DNA of 64,000 bases from Melanopsichium pennsylvanicum (Eukaryota; Basidiomycota; Ustilaginomycetes; Ustilaginales), in assembly GCA_900208305.1 (NCBI GenBank), contig OAPG01000007.1:655001-719000 (forward strand), in the 5' to 3' direction. The position numbers and the translations under genes were made by a program. The notes under the pieces were generated by a model. The model was not told the DNA's origin. It did no database searches and saw nothing but the letters and a program-made list of their open reading frames with translations. Shown one piece after another: positions 42,885 through 53,019 of this stretch. The first letter of the stretch is position 1. The number at the start of each line of letters is the position of its first letter.

Positions 42885-43830
42885 TGAGCCGCAGCACGCT
42901 TTGAGCTCTGATTCGAAAACATCAGACGGTGAAGGCAGAGTGAGATGATACTATTTTGGCTCGTCCTGATTCAATTGTGTACATCATATGAACTCATTTC
43001 TGTGTTGCAGGAAAGGACCGAGAGTGTACATTTTATAGGCCAACTCATATTTTTGAAGCTATGCCAGTTGCTTTGTCAATTGTCGAGAGATGTGACACAC
43101 ACATTGAATCAAGGAGTCGTCTTTGATGCCGCCATGTGATACACGAATAGTTGGTCTTGGTATGAAGCAAGGTGATGAGTAACGTAGCACTATTAAAAAA
43201 GAGCCCCAAATCTGGAGATCGATCAGCATTTGGGAGCAACAAAAAATTATGATACGGTCAAACTGCAATCTTGAGCTCACGCTAATTTATTTTTACTGTA
43301 CCAAGTCTGTGCACGCGATCCGACTTTTCTGATCAACATAAATTAAATCTTACATTTAAAGATGGAAAAAGGAGGCTCCCATTTGTACTGCAACATTGTG
43401 TCATTCCTCCCACTCTAATTCCGCGTGTCCTAACACTTTCAAAATTCATCAAACCTGCCGCACTCAAGCAGAATCCACAGGTCGCAAAGTCCTAATGCTT
43501 CTTGACCTCGGTTCTGACCTCCTTGGTTGTATGGCTGAGACAGTACTGCACAGTAAAGTAATTTACATTAGATAGGAAATCGGCCGCTTTTCAGCTTCCC
43601 ATCCATCGACATTCATCACCATTTTACTCGATCACCGTTTTACTCTCCCTGCCTATACTAATCCCTAGAACGCTGACACTTCACACGGAGCTAGCCGCTA
43701 ATTCGCCATCGCCTTGGGTGGTTCAACGCCGAACGTCTATCAATTCGCAATCGCCGCAACCTCACCTGGCGTCAACGTTGCATTCACCACACCACACCGA
43801 TATCCCCTCGAAGGGTAGGATCGAGTCCAC
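42885..43830. other. Intergenic, no gene seen
   Basis: 3' flank of the RabGAP gene and promoter of the GT90 gene. The left half is AT-richer than its neighbours. TACTGTA-type words occur near 43297 and 43540. Confidence 0.45.
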
Positions 43831-45405
43831 ATGTCATCAGACACGCGCTATAGCGCACTTCCCGATAGCGAAACATCCGCACAGAGGGGTCAATCATCCC
43901 CGACCTCCCCCAACACCACCTCTTCCAATCATGCCGCCCTTTTCGCCCGTGCATCAGTCTACTGCGCTACCGCATTCGTTTTCACCTGTCTCCTCCTCTC
44001 CATCTTACCTTCCTCCTCGCTATCTCCCTCTTTGGCTTCCTCATCAGCATCATTCAGCAAAGGTTTGCCTGCAGAAAACCGGAGAGATCGAACCATGAGC
44101 GAGGCCACATGTCGAACTGAATTCCCGCTATTCTTCCCTCAGCTTGAGCAGAATCTTGCCGCATGGAAGGCCAAAGGTGGGATCAGCTATACGCATTTGG
44201 ACGAGGCCGCTCGTACGTGTGCTACCAATTGGGGGATGGCAAGAGTTGTCATTCGAGATGGCCAGTTGTTTCTAAGACAAGTTCGCGAGGGAGGCGAATC
44301 ACGCACGTCTGCTCTCTTACACTTATTGCATACCGCCGTGACATCGGATCCCTCCTCCATCCCCTCCTTGGCTTCTGCTTTGCGCAAGAATTTTAACAGT
44401 ACAACTGGGATAGAACTTGTGCTGTCAGAAGCAGACAAAGACGCCTCTGCGTCGAGCGATGCTGTGTGGGTACTTGCTAAAAAGACTTCCGAGCATGCAT
44501 CCAAGGGTACATGGTTATTACCAGATTTTGGCTTCGCCAGTTGGCCCGAAGCTGGCATACCTTCTTTCGAAGAGTACTCCCGTCTCGCTTCGCTGCAAGA
44601 TCATCTCTCACCGTGGCACGCCAAATCGGATCGTGTGCTTTGGAGAGGTTTGGCCAATGGATATTCACCTAGAGTGGACCTTCTTTCTCGAACCAAAGTG
44701 GCAGGAGCTGAAAGTTGGGCGGATGTCAAACAGACCAGTTTTCACGATAAAGGCGATGAATTTTTCCCACTCATACCCATGCATCAACATTGTCGTTCCA
44801 AATACCTCATTCAGACCGAAGGAAACAGTTACAGTGGCAGAGGCAAATATCTTTGGTCTTGTAGAAGTGTTACCATCTCGCATCCACTTGAATGGACACA
44901 GCATTTCCATCCAGCCCTCAATTCCAACCCTCGTTCACCAGAACAGAACTATGTCCAACTTCCAGGACCCTTGTTCAGTGGATTGGAAGAAACGATCCTT
45001 GCACTTCAAAAATCGGCAGATGCTCCGACCGATCAGGATGTTGTATACGAAAGTTCTACTACAGGACGGCTTGGTGGGTTGGGAAGGAATCCACCACAGC
45101 GTATTGCAGATAATGCGGTCGAGTCGCTTAGGAATCGATACCTCACACCTGCAGCCACAATGTGTTACATTCGAGCAGCGCTCAAAGCATACTCACAGGT
45201 TTTAAACGTGGATACATGGCCGAGAGACGATACCGCTGCAGCATGGGATCAAGGCGGTGTTGGCATTGTACCTCACGGTGGACCAGGTGGGGGTGTCGCT
45301 CCTGGTTCGGGCAAGAAGGCAGACTTGAAAACATTGGGTGTTAAAGGCGATATCGAGTACGGCGTTTGGCGTTTGAGCGGTAGTCCAGATTGGCCTCCTC
45401 AGTGA
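43831..45405 (+). CDS. GT90 (CAP10-like) glycosyltransferase
   Basis: 524 residues, single exon, ATG at 43831. A single transmembrane anchor (about 44-66, YCATAFVFTCLLLSIL) makes it a type II Golgi-type protein. The luminal part has the CAP10/GT90 signature: RVLWRGLANG, DEFFPLIPMHQHCRSKYLIQTEGNSYSGRGKYLWSC and a C-terminal Arg/Tyr-rich helix region (CYIRAALKAYSQV). In Cryptococcus the founding member Cap10 is needed for capsule, and characterised relatives add xylose. The substrate here is unknown. It may decorate wall or secreted glycans, a role related to the two mannosyltransferases upstream. Its stop lies 218 bp from the convergent hydrolase. Confidence 0.9.
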   Translation: MSSDTRYSALPDSETSAQRGQSSPTSPNTTSSNHAALFARASVYCATAFVFTCLLLSILPSSSLSPSLASSSASFSKGLPAENRRDRTMSEATCRTEFPLFFPQLEQNLAAWKAKGGISYTHLDEAARTCATNWGMARVVIRDGQLFLRQVREGGESRTSALLHLLHTAVTSDPSSIPSLASALRKNFNSTTGIELVLSEADKDASASSDAVWVLAKKTSEHASKGTWLLPDFGFASWPEAGIPSFEEYSRLASLQDHLSPWHAKSDRVLWRGLANGYSPRVDLLSRTKVAGAESWADVKQTSFHDKGDEFFPLIPMHQHCRSKYLIQTEGNSYSGRGKYLWSCRSVTISHPLEWTQHFHPALNSNPRSPEQNYVQLPGPLFSGLEETILALQKSADAPTDQDVVYESSTTGRLGGLGRNPPQRIADNAVESLRNRYLTPAATMCYIRAALKAYSQVLNVDTWPRDDTAAAWDQGGVGIVPHGGPGGGVAPGSGKKADLKTLGVKGDIEYGVWRLSGSPDWPPQ

Positions 45406-45622
45406 AACCCACTTCAGACCAAAACGGGGATCCGCTCTCTTGCCGCATCGGTAATCACACGTAATGGTATGTACTCAGACCAAAAGAGCACATGATAGTA
45501 ACTTACGAACATTGATTTAAAACAATTTCAATGAAACACGATTCAGCGTTCCAATCTCAGGGTTGGGGCTTGAAAAAGGACGACCCCAAAATGCCGCTAT
45601 TATTCTTGTTGTCGATTGTCGT

Positions 45623-46675
45623 CTAAGCCTTCTGCAAGGATGGGACAGATCTTCGCAAAAACTCGAATGCCTTCACATAAGCCTCTCTAGACGACTTGCC
45701 ACCGGGCAACGAATCGATCTTAGCACTTCTCATATCGCCAATCGCAAAGTCGAAACCATGACCCACATCCTTTGCAAAGTACACCTCGTGCTTACTACCA
45801 CCTGGGCCTTCCATGAGCCGTTTTCCAAGTTCCATTGCTTCGTCAGCCAAAGGATCGTGCTCGCAAGCGACAATATAACACGGCACCTCGAAACTTTCAA
45901 TCTTTGCCTTTGCGGGCGAAACTCTTGGATCAAGGGCAGCCTTTTGTTGAGTCGCTGGATCGAAGCCAACGAAGGCGCCAAAGGCGAACTGTAAGAGCTC
46001 GAAAGAGACTGGAAGCATTGGGATTCCAGCTTCCACTCCGTTTTCGTTGGTACGCCTGCTCTTCTGGGGAATGGAAATGTCGGTAACGGGGTAGAATGAG
46101 GCACATGCCTTGATCGCCTTGTACTCTTCTTCAGTTAGACCTAGAGCGAGAGCGTTGGACTTGGATGCGAGTACAAGAGAGAAATGCGCACCTGCCGAGT
46201 GACCCGAGATGACGATCTCACCATTACACCAAGGTTGGGCAAGGGTCCATTTGATGGCGGAAACGCAATCCTGGAGGGGTTCAGGGAAGGGGTGCTCTGG
46301 GGCCTTGACATAGTCGCCGTCAATCACTGTAGTGTTGGGCAAAGTCTCGGCGATGTAGCGACAAACGTCGCCCTCTGCGCCAAAACGGGGTACGACGAAT
46401 CCACTTCCGTGCCAGTTGAACACGACAGGGCGTTTTGCAGTTTTGGGCAAAGAAGGCGGGTCGTATACGCCAAGTTTAATTTGGCGATCCGAGCTGATAG
46501 AGGGGCATGTTGTGATCCAGTCTGGCTTGGCACATTGTGGCTCCGAGACTTCTTGCTGGTCACGAAAGATTTTGAGGACCGCAGCGATATCCTCTGCGCT
46601 GGGATTGGTAGGATTTGAGAGCAATTGGAAGCTTGTGATTGTGGGACCTTCTGTGGGGGGGAAGGCGGTTGACAT
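45623..46675 (-). CDS. Alpha/beta-hydrolase (HSL-type esterase), duplicate A
   Basis: 350 residues. The family features are HGSGF (H89, oxyanion loop, variant of HGGG), the nucleophile elbow GHSAG (S160), DPLAD with the catalytic Asp near residue 275, and GHGF with the catalytic His near 308. No signal peptide, so probably cytosolic. It should hydrolyse small carboxyl esters; the substrate is unknown. The paralogue at 48023-49075 has exactly the same length, and 203 bp around the nucleophile are identical (46068-46270). Its upstream region also resembles that of the paralogue. It is the left copy of a tandem duplication. Confidence 0.9.
   Translation of the reverse strand: MSTAFPPTEGPTITSFQLLSNPTNPSAEDIAAVLKIFRDQQEVSEPQCAKPDWITTCPSISSDRQIKLGVYDPPSLPKTAKRPVVFNWHGSGFVVPRFGAEGDVCRYIAETLPNTTVIDGDYVKAPEHPFPEPLQDCVSAIKWTLAQPWCNGEIVISGHSAGAHFSLVLASKSNALALGLTEEEYKAIKACASFYPVTDISIPQKSRRTNENGVEAGIPMLPVSFELLQFAFGAFVGFDPATQQKAALDPRVSPAKAKIESFEVPCYIVACEHDPLADEAMELGKRLMEGPGGSKHEVYFAKDVGHGFDFAIGDMRSAKIDSLPGGKSSREAYVKAFEFLRRSVPSLQKA
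46068..46270. repeat. 203-bp identical tract shared by the two hydrolase genes, copy A
   Basis: Base-for-base identical to 48474-48676 at a constant offset of 2406. It spans the GHSAG active-site region and about 65 codons. Sequence on both sides differs at many positions, including synonymous ones. Confidence 0.9.
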
Positions 46676-47404
46676 GGTAGAGCGTGGATGAAGTTCAGTT
46701 TCGACGGAAAGTTTTGTCGATGTGAGAATGACACATGTTGATGGTCGAGGATGGACGAAATGCTTGCTTTATAGTTTCTTTGGTGTGTACGACAACATTG
46801 CAAAAGAGAGTCGAAATACAGACTATGGTTTCCCCGCATCGTATAGCTAATTCATGCACCCAAACCCCACACTTCCACCGCTTCGTACTGTATAGCGCTT
46901 CGGATAGCGATTCCGTGCGACCACTACCGTGTTTCCCCGCTAAAGATGAGTTTGTGAGTACGCTCTTGGCGCCCATCGGATCATACGGCCCGAATACAAA
47001 GCCACATATAGTGTAGTAGGGGGTATGTATATATATATACACTGTGTAGAGAGAGTACACGATGGGTCCGTGCACAAAAAGGTACTCCGACCCCCGCTTT
47101 TTCTGACTGAGTCCTTTTGGTTTGCTACACTTGCTCACATGTGGCGACGCGGCGGAATTCGAGTTGAACACTGAAAATGCTGTTTTGGCCCGAGTTGCCT
47201 TTCGACGGATTCATTCCCTGTTCCCAACACTCTCTATTCCTTCTCAACTAGCCATCCTGGTTCAAGATGAGGCAGAGAAAGGTTAACTCTCAATAAGGTA
47301 GTTGAGAATTCATTCTGTGTACAGTCTGACTCTGCTTGATTTGCAACAATTTTTTTTTCCTCTTGGAATGAGCCACACTGGTTCGTTATAAGTCATGGGG
47401 TATG
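46676..47404. other. Intergenic between hydrolase A and the Ku70 remnant
   Basis: Corresponds to the hydrolase B-Ku70 spacer (49076-50210) but is shorter. Shared words include ACAACA-TGCAAAAGA and TTTCCCCGC near 46790-46840 and 49335-49410. A TATATATATA run at about 47026-47038 is the only clear promoter-like element. Confidence 0.5.
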
Positions 47405-47675
47405 GGATATTCAACATGCTGAAAGCACACACACACACCGTCAAAAAAACGAGTACCAGTCCGACTCTAGACGCTAGACGATTATCTACCAAAATCACAC
47501 CATGCTATTCCTACATCGATGCCAGTCTATTCATCCATTGCATTCACCCTACAAACAACTCATCTCTCCACTCTAAATTCGTTCTAAAACTCATCTCCTG
47601 TTCACACAATCAAGTCAAAATACTACTCATCTTCAATTTCGCCAAAACAATCTTGCGCTAAGCTAAACCAGCATG
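47405..47675 (+). pseudogene. Truncated Ku70 remnant
   Basis: Aligns by eye with the leader and first about 100 codons of the intact Ku70 gene (about 50210-50545). Shared landmarks are GGATATTCAACATG-CGAAAGCA at the start, GTGCTATTC-GCATCGATGC, CCTCTCCACTCT and GTACTCATCTTCAA. It has small deletions, several stops and many G-to-A or C-to-T changes. The rest of Ku70 is missing. It is a dead fragment left by tandem duplication. Confidence 0.75.
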
Positions 47676-47689
47676 TCAAATCCTGCTGA

Positions 47690-47925
47690 ACCTAAATCTA
47701 TATTTCCTACAAACATCCATCCACAACAACTAGCCCACCTCTCTCAACCTACCCCATTCATGCCTAAAGTATTTCAAACTCACCCCATCACACATCTACC
47801 AAAAACCAAAAACTCAAATCGCATCAAGATCATCTTGTCCAAATCCCATCGAGATCAATATGTCATTTTTTGCGCCAATGCATCGCGTCGTACAGCTGAT
47901 ATTGTGTTTAGTTACACTCCATCGT
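47690..47925 (+). pseudogene. Remnant of the dienoyl-CoA reductase gene start
   Basis: Follows the Ku70 remnant in the same order as the intact genes. It matches 52890-53040 (CCCATCACACA-CTAC, ATCGCA-CAAG-TCA and TGTCCAA at the start codon). After a deletion it matches about 53165-53215 (ATGTCATT, GCATC, GTCGTA-AGCTGAT). A short frame crosses it but runs through what was promoter, so I do not call it a gene. Confidence 0.65.
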
Positions 47926-48022
47926 TATCGCGAGTCAAGTGAATCTTAGCGGAAAAAAACAAAAGAATCGAAAGAGGGTCCAGACGGTTGCTGTCATTAA
48001 CATTCTCGTTTTCGGTCGTTTT

Positions 48023-49075
48023 CTACGCCTTCTGAGTGGTGGAAGGGACAGTCTTTTGCAAAAATTCAGACGCTTTCGCATAAGCCTCTAAAGCTGCCTT
48101 GCCACCGGGCAGCTTGTCGAATCCTTCACTCGTCATATCGGAGGGAAGTCTGGACTCGAAACCATGGCCTATACCCTTTGCAAAATATAGCCCATGCTTC
48201 TTACCACCCGGGCCTTCCATGAGCCGTTTGCCAAGTGCCACTGCTTCGTCAGCCAGAGGATCGTACTCGCAAGCGACAATGTAACACGGCACCTCGAAAC
48301 TTTCAATGTCTGCCTTTGCGGGCGAAACTCGTGGATCAAGCGCATTCTTTTGATGAGTCGCTGGATCGTAGCCGATATAAGCGCCAAAGAAGAAATGCAA
48401 ATCATGGTACGAGAGCGGACACATTGGGATTCCAGTTTCCACTCCGTTTTCGTTGGTACGCCTGCTCTTCTGAGGAATGGAAATGTCGGTAACGGGGTAG
48501 AATGAGGCACATGCCTTGATCGCCTTGTACTCTTCTTCAGTTAGACCTAGAGCGAGAGCGTTGGACTTGGATGCGAGTACAAGAGAGAAATGCGCACCTG
48601 CCGAGTGACCCGAGATGACGATCTCACCATTACACCAAGGTTGGGCAAGGGTCCATTTGATGGCGGAAACGCAATCATAGAGGCCTTGAGGGAAGGGGTG
48701 CTCTGGGGACTTGACATAGTCGCAGTCAACGAATGTAGTATTGTGCAGGTCGCGGCCGAGGTAGCGACAAAGGTTGTTCTCCATGCCAAAGCGGGGTACG
48801 ACGAATCCACTTCCATGCCAGTTGAGCACGACGGGACGTCTTGCGGTTTTAGGGAGACCAGGAGGGTCAAGCACGCCAAGGCGGATTTCGCGAGGAGTAT
48901 CCGAGGTGACAGAGGGGCATGTTGTAGTCCAGTCTGGCTGGGCGGTTACTTCTTCGTCAAACAGGCCTTGACGGATGATCTTGACCGCAGCAGCGAGTTC
49001 CTCTGGACTGGGATTGGTAGGATTCTGGAGCAATTGGATGCTCTCCGTACCGTGTAATTCGGAGGGGACAGACAT
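48023..49075 (-). CDS. Alpha/beta-hydrolase (HSL-type esterase), duplicate B
   Basis: 350 residues from the ATG at 49075; the frame upstream opens only with TTG. It keeps the same catalytic set as duplicate A: HGSGF, GHSAG (S158), DPLAD and GHGF. The two proteins are clearly paralogous and colinear. They are identical over the active-site block but differ at the N terminus, the FFGAYIGYDPATHQK region and the C terminus. Divergently transcribed from Ku70, which suggests this is the copy in the ancestral hydrolase-Ku70-reductase arrangement. Substrate unknown; probably a cytosolic carboxylesterase. Confidence 0.9.
   Translation of the reverse strand: MSVPSELHGTESIQLLQNPTNPSPEELAAAVKIIRQGLFDEEVTAQPDWTTTCPSVTSDTPREIRLGVLDPPGLPKTARRPVVLNWHGSGFVVPRFGMENNLCRYLGRDLHNTTFVDCDYVKSPEHPFPQGLYDCVSAIKWTLAQPWCNGEIVISGHSAGAHFSLVLASKSNALALGLTEEEYKAIKACASFYPVTDISIPQKSRRTNENGVETGIPMCPLSYHDLHFFFGAYIGYDPATHQKNALDPRVSPAKADIESFEVPCYIVACEYDPLADEAVALGKRLMEGPGGKKHGLYFAKGIGHGFESRLPSDMTSEGFDKLPGGKAALEAYAKASEFLQKTVPSTTQKA
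48474..48676. repeat. 203-bp identical tract shared by the two hydrolase genes, copy B
   Basis: Exact partner of 46068-46270. The last mismatch before it is at 48473 (A versus G at 46067) and the first after it is at 48677. Confidence 0.9.
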
Positions 49076-50223
49076 GATGGAGCGTCGATATAGTACGGAA
49101 AAGGTGTTTACGAAGGGTGGTGGTTGCGACAAGCTCTATATGTGGAATCGATCATTTGGGATGAAGGTTCTTTTGGCGATGGCGATGAAGGACGACGAGC
49201 CTTTCTTTTGGAGACTAACGCGATTGGCGCGAATTGCTAGCTTCTACTGTATGGTCTTATACGAGAACAGTGCAGAAGGCCACCAATTCTGTTTCTCCGG
49301 GAACAATGTTGAAGACTACCATGATGCTGCCGCGACAACAATGCAAAAGATCACAATCATGTTTCCCCGACTCTTTTGGCTTACCCCTTGGATTCACAAT
49401 TTCCCCGCATGAGACGACTTTGTTGGTACACCCTGGGTGTCCATCGAATAGGTCGGCCAAAGTACTGAGGCTTCTCTCCACCGACGAAGCCGTTCCGAAG
49501 AATAAAGGCTGGTCCACATGTATACGATTCAGTATCGATGAATCCTCACAGGTCCTTTATGAATGCTCAGACGACTAGTCAAGTCACTGGGGTTGGACCC
49601 TGAAATTGATCCTTTTTGCATTTCGTGCTGCAAAGTGTGGCGAGCACTTGGTCCGAGCGGTGTATTTACTCGTGCGAATACCTGTCTGTCACAACCATCA
49701 CTGTCTCCACACTTGCTGATCGCAATATGCGATTTAAGCTTTCGCCGTCACTACCCTTCCTTTCTACGCTTGCATGTCCTCAGTCGTTCCGTGTTTGTTC
49801 TTGCTCTCACGCACACTTAAGCATGCTCTGATGCGACGCTCGACCAACCGTGGCTCCTACGGCCACGGCTGGTCGCTGACAGGCATCCTTTCCTATTATT
49901 TATGTTATGTTTTACTTGCATTCCTTCTTCCGATCGATGATGGGTGTGATGCCCGTGTCCTTGAACGAGTGAACTCTTCTCTCAACAACCATCCCAACAC
50001 TTGCTCATCCTGGCCCTCGATGTGCACGAAAGCGGCTCCTGTTCAGGTAGTCGAAGCTGAGTTCTGCACACAAGCGGACACTGCTTCACTTGTCGACCTC
50101 TTCCAATCTCATTTGCAGCAACCCTCTCTCTCCTTATGAGCGATATTGGCCCATCACTTTGTCCCTCTCTGACAACGCCATACCATTCCTCTCCAAGCAA
50201 GCCATCGGAATAGGATATTCAAC
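49076..50223. other. Divergent promoter region of hydrolase B and Ku70
   Basis: About 1.15 kb without a convincing gene. The Ku70-proximal half is pyrimidine-rich. Parts recur in degraded form at 46676-47404. Confidence 0.5.
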
Positions 50224-52320
50224 ATGCCGAAAGCATACTTTGTCGATAAACGGGAAGCAGCTCGAGCCTTTGCTACAGACTCTGAATCCGAAGATGAACT
50301 CGAGACGCTCGACCTCGAAGCAACGTACCAAAAGGACATGGTGCTATTCTGCATCGATGCAGGCCCATCCATGCATCGCATCGACCCTAAAACCAACACC
50401 TCTCCACTCTGTTCCGCTCTCAAAGCAGCATCGTCACTGATGCAAAACAAACTCATCTCGTCTCCACACGATCACGTCGGAGTACTCATCTTCAACTGCG
50501 CCGAAACACTCTTCCGCTCAGCCAAGCCAGGAGAATATTACAAGGGCAGCTATGAGCTTCAGTCTCTGCGTCAAGTCAACGTTCCCGATACCTACAACCT
50601 AAAAGCCCTGCTTCACGAAGCAGAGAGCCATCCCAAGCATTTGCAGGACGTCTTGCCTCCCGCAGAAAAACAGATGAGGGTGGACTGGGCGTTGGCAAAT
50701 GCGGGTGTGGTCATGGTGGCTGCAGCAAACGCCGGAAGTAAAAGGATATTCTGGATCACCGACAATGATGATCCGCATCCTATCGCCCAACACAAAGCCA
50801 CCAAGGTGCGAAGGGCGTGCCTCGACAAGATGAACGAGTTTCGCAAAATTGGGGTGAGGATCTTGCCATTCTTCATCAAACCTGCTGGAGAAGCCGAACA
50901 AGGAATGGAATTCGAGATCAACAAATTCTACGCAGACGTCTTTGCCCAGTACGACGACGACCTCGAAGATGAGGACAGTGCGTACCCGCAAAAGCTTGCA
51001 GAAGGCATTGGCAGAACAGCTCACGTGCAGCTCAAGGGCCAAGAGTTGAAGCGAAGTCTGTGGGACAGTGCGATACACTTTCAGGAGCTCGAGGATGATA
51101 TCGCAACGCGAGAGACACCCAAACGGGTCGTGTTCAATATCAGATACGAGCTGGCTGCTCTCGATCCACCTGCATCGCCTGAAGAGGCAGAGAACGAGAG
51201 GTTACCCCAAGCTCGTACTCGCGGCCGAAAGTGGCAGATTGGAATCAAGGGTTACAGCCTTGTTAGCAAGACAACCAAGGGCAATCCTGTCAAAGTCATC
51301 GTTGACGACGAGTGCGGAGAACTCAAAGAAGTGGTGACCCATCAACACTACATTGACGCCAATTCAGGCAAGCCCCTGTCCAAAGACCAAGTCATTCCCG
51401 CGTTCCAATTCGGCCAATCTTCCACGCTTCGAGGTCAAGTCACTTTCACTCCCGAAGAGCTCAGGAGGGTCAAGACATTCGGCATGCTCCCCGCACTCAA
51501 ACTCATTGGGTTCCGCAATCGCGACGACCTACTCAAGTTCGAATGGAACGTCAAACACGCCTATTTCATCTATCCCTCGGACGCTGAGTGGAAGGGTTCT
51601 CGCAAGACGTTTTCTGCCTTGCTCAATTCGATGGTCAAGAAGAACAAGGTGGGATTGGGGCTTTTCATGCCGCGTCAGAACGTTGTGCCGGTGTTTGTGG
51701 CCATCGTTCCGCAAGAAGAGGAAATTGGCCAAGATGGTCAGCAGATGGTTGCGCCGGGAATGAATATTGTGACTCTACCGTATGCGGATGATGTTCGTGA
51801 CGTGCCGACGAATCTATTGCACACAGAGGATGCCAAGGACGATCAGATCGACAAAGCGATCGCGTTCATCGAGAGGTATCAGAAGAAGCAACCATTCAAC
51901 CCGGATCACTATCCGAATCCTGCGCTGAACCATCATTATGAGGTACTCATGGCAACAGCTTTCCAGGAGTCGTTACCAGAAAGTCCAACGGATCTCACAG
52001 TGCCGCAGTACGCCACGATCAAGAAAAGAACGGCACATCTCATTCAGGAATGGCACTCGGCGATCAATGAGGATCCAAGAGTAGCAATGGCCCTTGGACT
52101 AGGGAGCAATAAGGTCGCAAAGACGAGTTCCAATGTTAGGAAGAGTTCGTTTGAAGATGATACAGAGATCTTGGACTTGTGGGGTAAAGGAAAGTTGAGT
52201 GCGTATACTGTGGAAGAGTTGAAGGGGGTGTGCGACTTTTACCGATTGGATAAGAAGGGCAAGAAGGCGGATCTGCTTGTGAGAATCGATGCGCACATTC
52301 GCAAGCGGAGAGAAGGGTAG
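50224..52320 (+). CDS. Ku70 subunit of the Ku DNA end-binding complex
   Basis: 698 residues, single exon. N-terminal von Willebrand A-like domain (about 38-260, starting KDMVLFCIDAGPSM), the DNA-encircling Ku core (about 300-580, with GQVTFTPEELRRVKTFGMLPALKLIGF and an Arg/Gln-rich segment MPRQNVVPVFVAIVPQEEE), the C-terminal arm, and a SAP domain (about 658-695, LSAYTVEELKGVCDFYRL). With Ku80 it binds broken DNA ends in the nucleus and starts non-homologous end joining; it also acts at telomeres in fungi. Length and the C-terminal SAP mark it as Ku70 rather than Ku80. A broken partial copy lies at 47405-47675. Confidence 0.95.
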   Translation: MPKAYFVDKREAARAFATDSESEDELETLDLEATYQKDMVLFCIDAGPSMHRIDPKTNTSPLCSALKAASSLMQNKLISSPHDHVGVLIFNCAETLFRSAKPGEYYKGSYELQSLRQVNVPDTYNLKALLHEAESHPKHLQDVLPPAEKQMRVDWALANAGVVMVAAANAGSKRIFWITDNDDPHPIAQHKATKVRRACLDKMNEFRKIGVRILPFFIKPAGEAEQGMEFEINKFYADVFAQYDDDLEDEDSAYPQKLAEGIGRTAHVQLKGQELKRSLWDSAIHFQELEDDIATRETPKRVVFNIRYELAALDPPASPEEAENERLPQARTRGRKWQIGIKGYSLVSKTTKGNPVKVIVDDECGELKEVVTHQHYIDANSGKPLSKDQVIPAFQFGQSSTLRGQVTFTPEELRRVKTFGMLPALKLIGFRNRDDLLKFEWNVKHAYFIYPSDAEWKGSRKTFSALLNSMVKKNKVGLGLFMPRQNVVPVFVAIVPQEEEIGQDGQQMVAPGMNIVTLPYADDVRDVPTNLLHTEDAKDDQIDKAIAFIERYQKKQPFNPDHYPNPALNHHYEVLMATAFQESLPESPTDLTVPQYATIKKRTAHLIQEWHSAINEDPRVAMALGLGSNKVAKTSSNVRKSSFEDDTEILDLWGKGKLSAYTVEELKGVCDFYRLDKKGKKADLLVRIDAHIRKRREG

Positions 52321-53019
52321 CTGTGTATAGCCTATTGCAACGATATCTTTCAATCATCATTCCATTCTCAGCTTGCTCATAGCTATACGCTACTCTATTC
52401 ATGGCTCTTTCACAAATTTTGCGCGTCGGACACGATCGTTTCTTTACACCCACAATATGGCTAGGAGCAAGATCGAGTGGTAACCGAGGGCAGCGTGAGA
52501 ATAATGCGTCTGAAATCGTAGCAGGTCACGGGAAATGGCTGTCTGTAGTTCCGACACCCGAACGAATCGAATTGTTTTGGGTTCTGAGATCCAAAAGGAA
52601 CTGACAGCTGCAAGGTGAGGGTAAGCGAAGTGTCAGTTTGGCGGTTCAATCTTGTGAATTGCCTCTGTATGTACGAGCCGCGCTCATGTTGGGACCGAGG
52701 GCGAACAAGCAAAAGGCGACTGAACCGGTAAAGGCAACTGTTCCTTGTTGCCGACTCCGGATTCAGGTCTTGCCGCCCTCCTGTGTCGTGCAATACATTC
52801 ACGACGTGCACAGGCCAATCATTTGGACACTTCATACCAATGTCAATAACAAGTCTTGCGCACTGGGTTCGAGTAAACGCTGCTGACTCTCTTTCTATGG
52901 AAACACAACCATCACAACAAGTTGCACACCTCTGAAGGTATCGCATTCCTACCAAATATCAAAACTTAGCCCATCACACACTCTACGAACGCCAAGAGCC
53001 AGATCGCACCAAGGTCAAC
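52321..53019. other. Intergenic between Ku70 and the reductase
   Basis: About 700 bases, no gene seen. The last 130 bases, the reductase leader, are the part duplicated at 47690-47840. Confidence 0.45.

Noticed and set aside
47673..47942. 89-codon plus-strand frame between the two hydrolase genes
   Set aside because: It aligns with the promoter and start of the reductase gene, so it is a chance frame across a pseudogene remnant.
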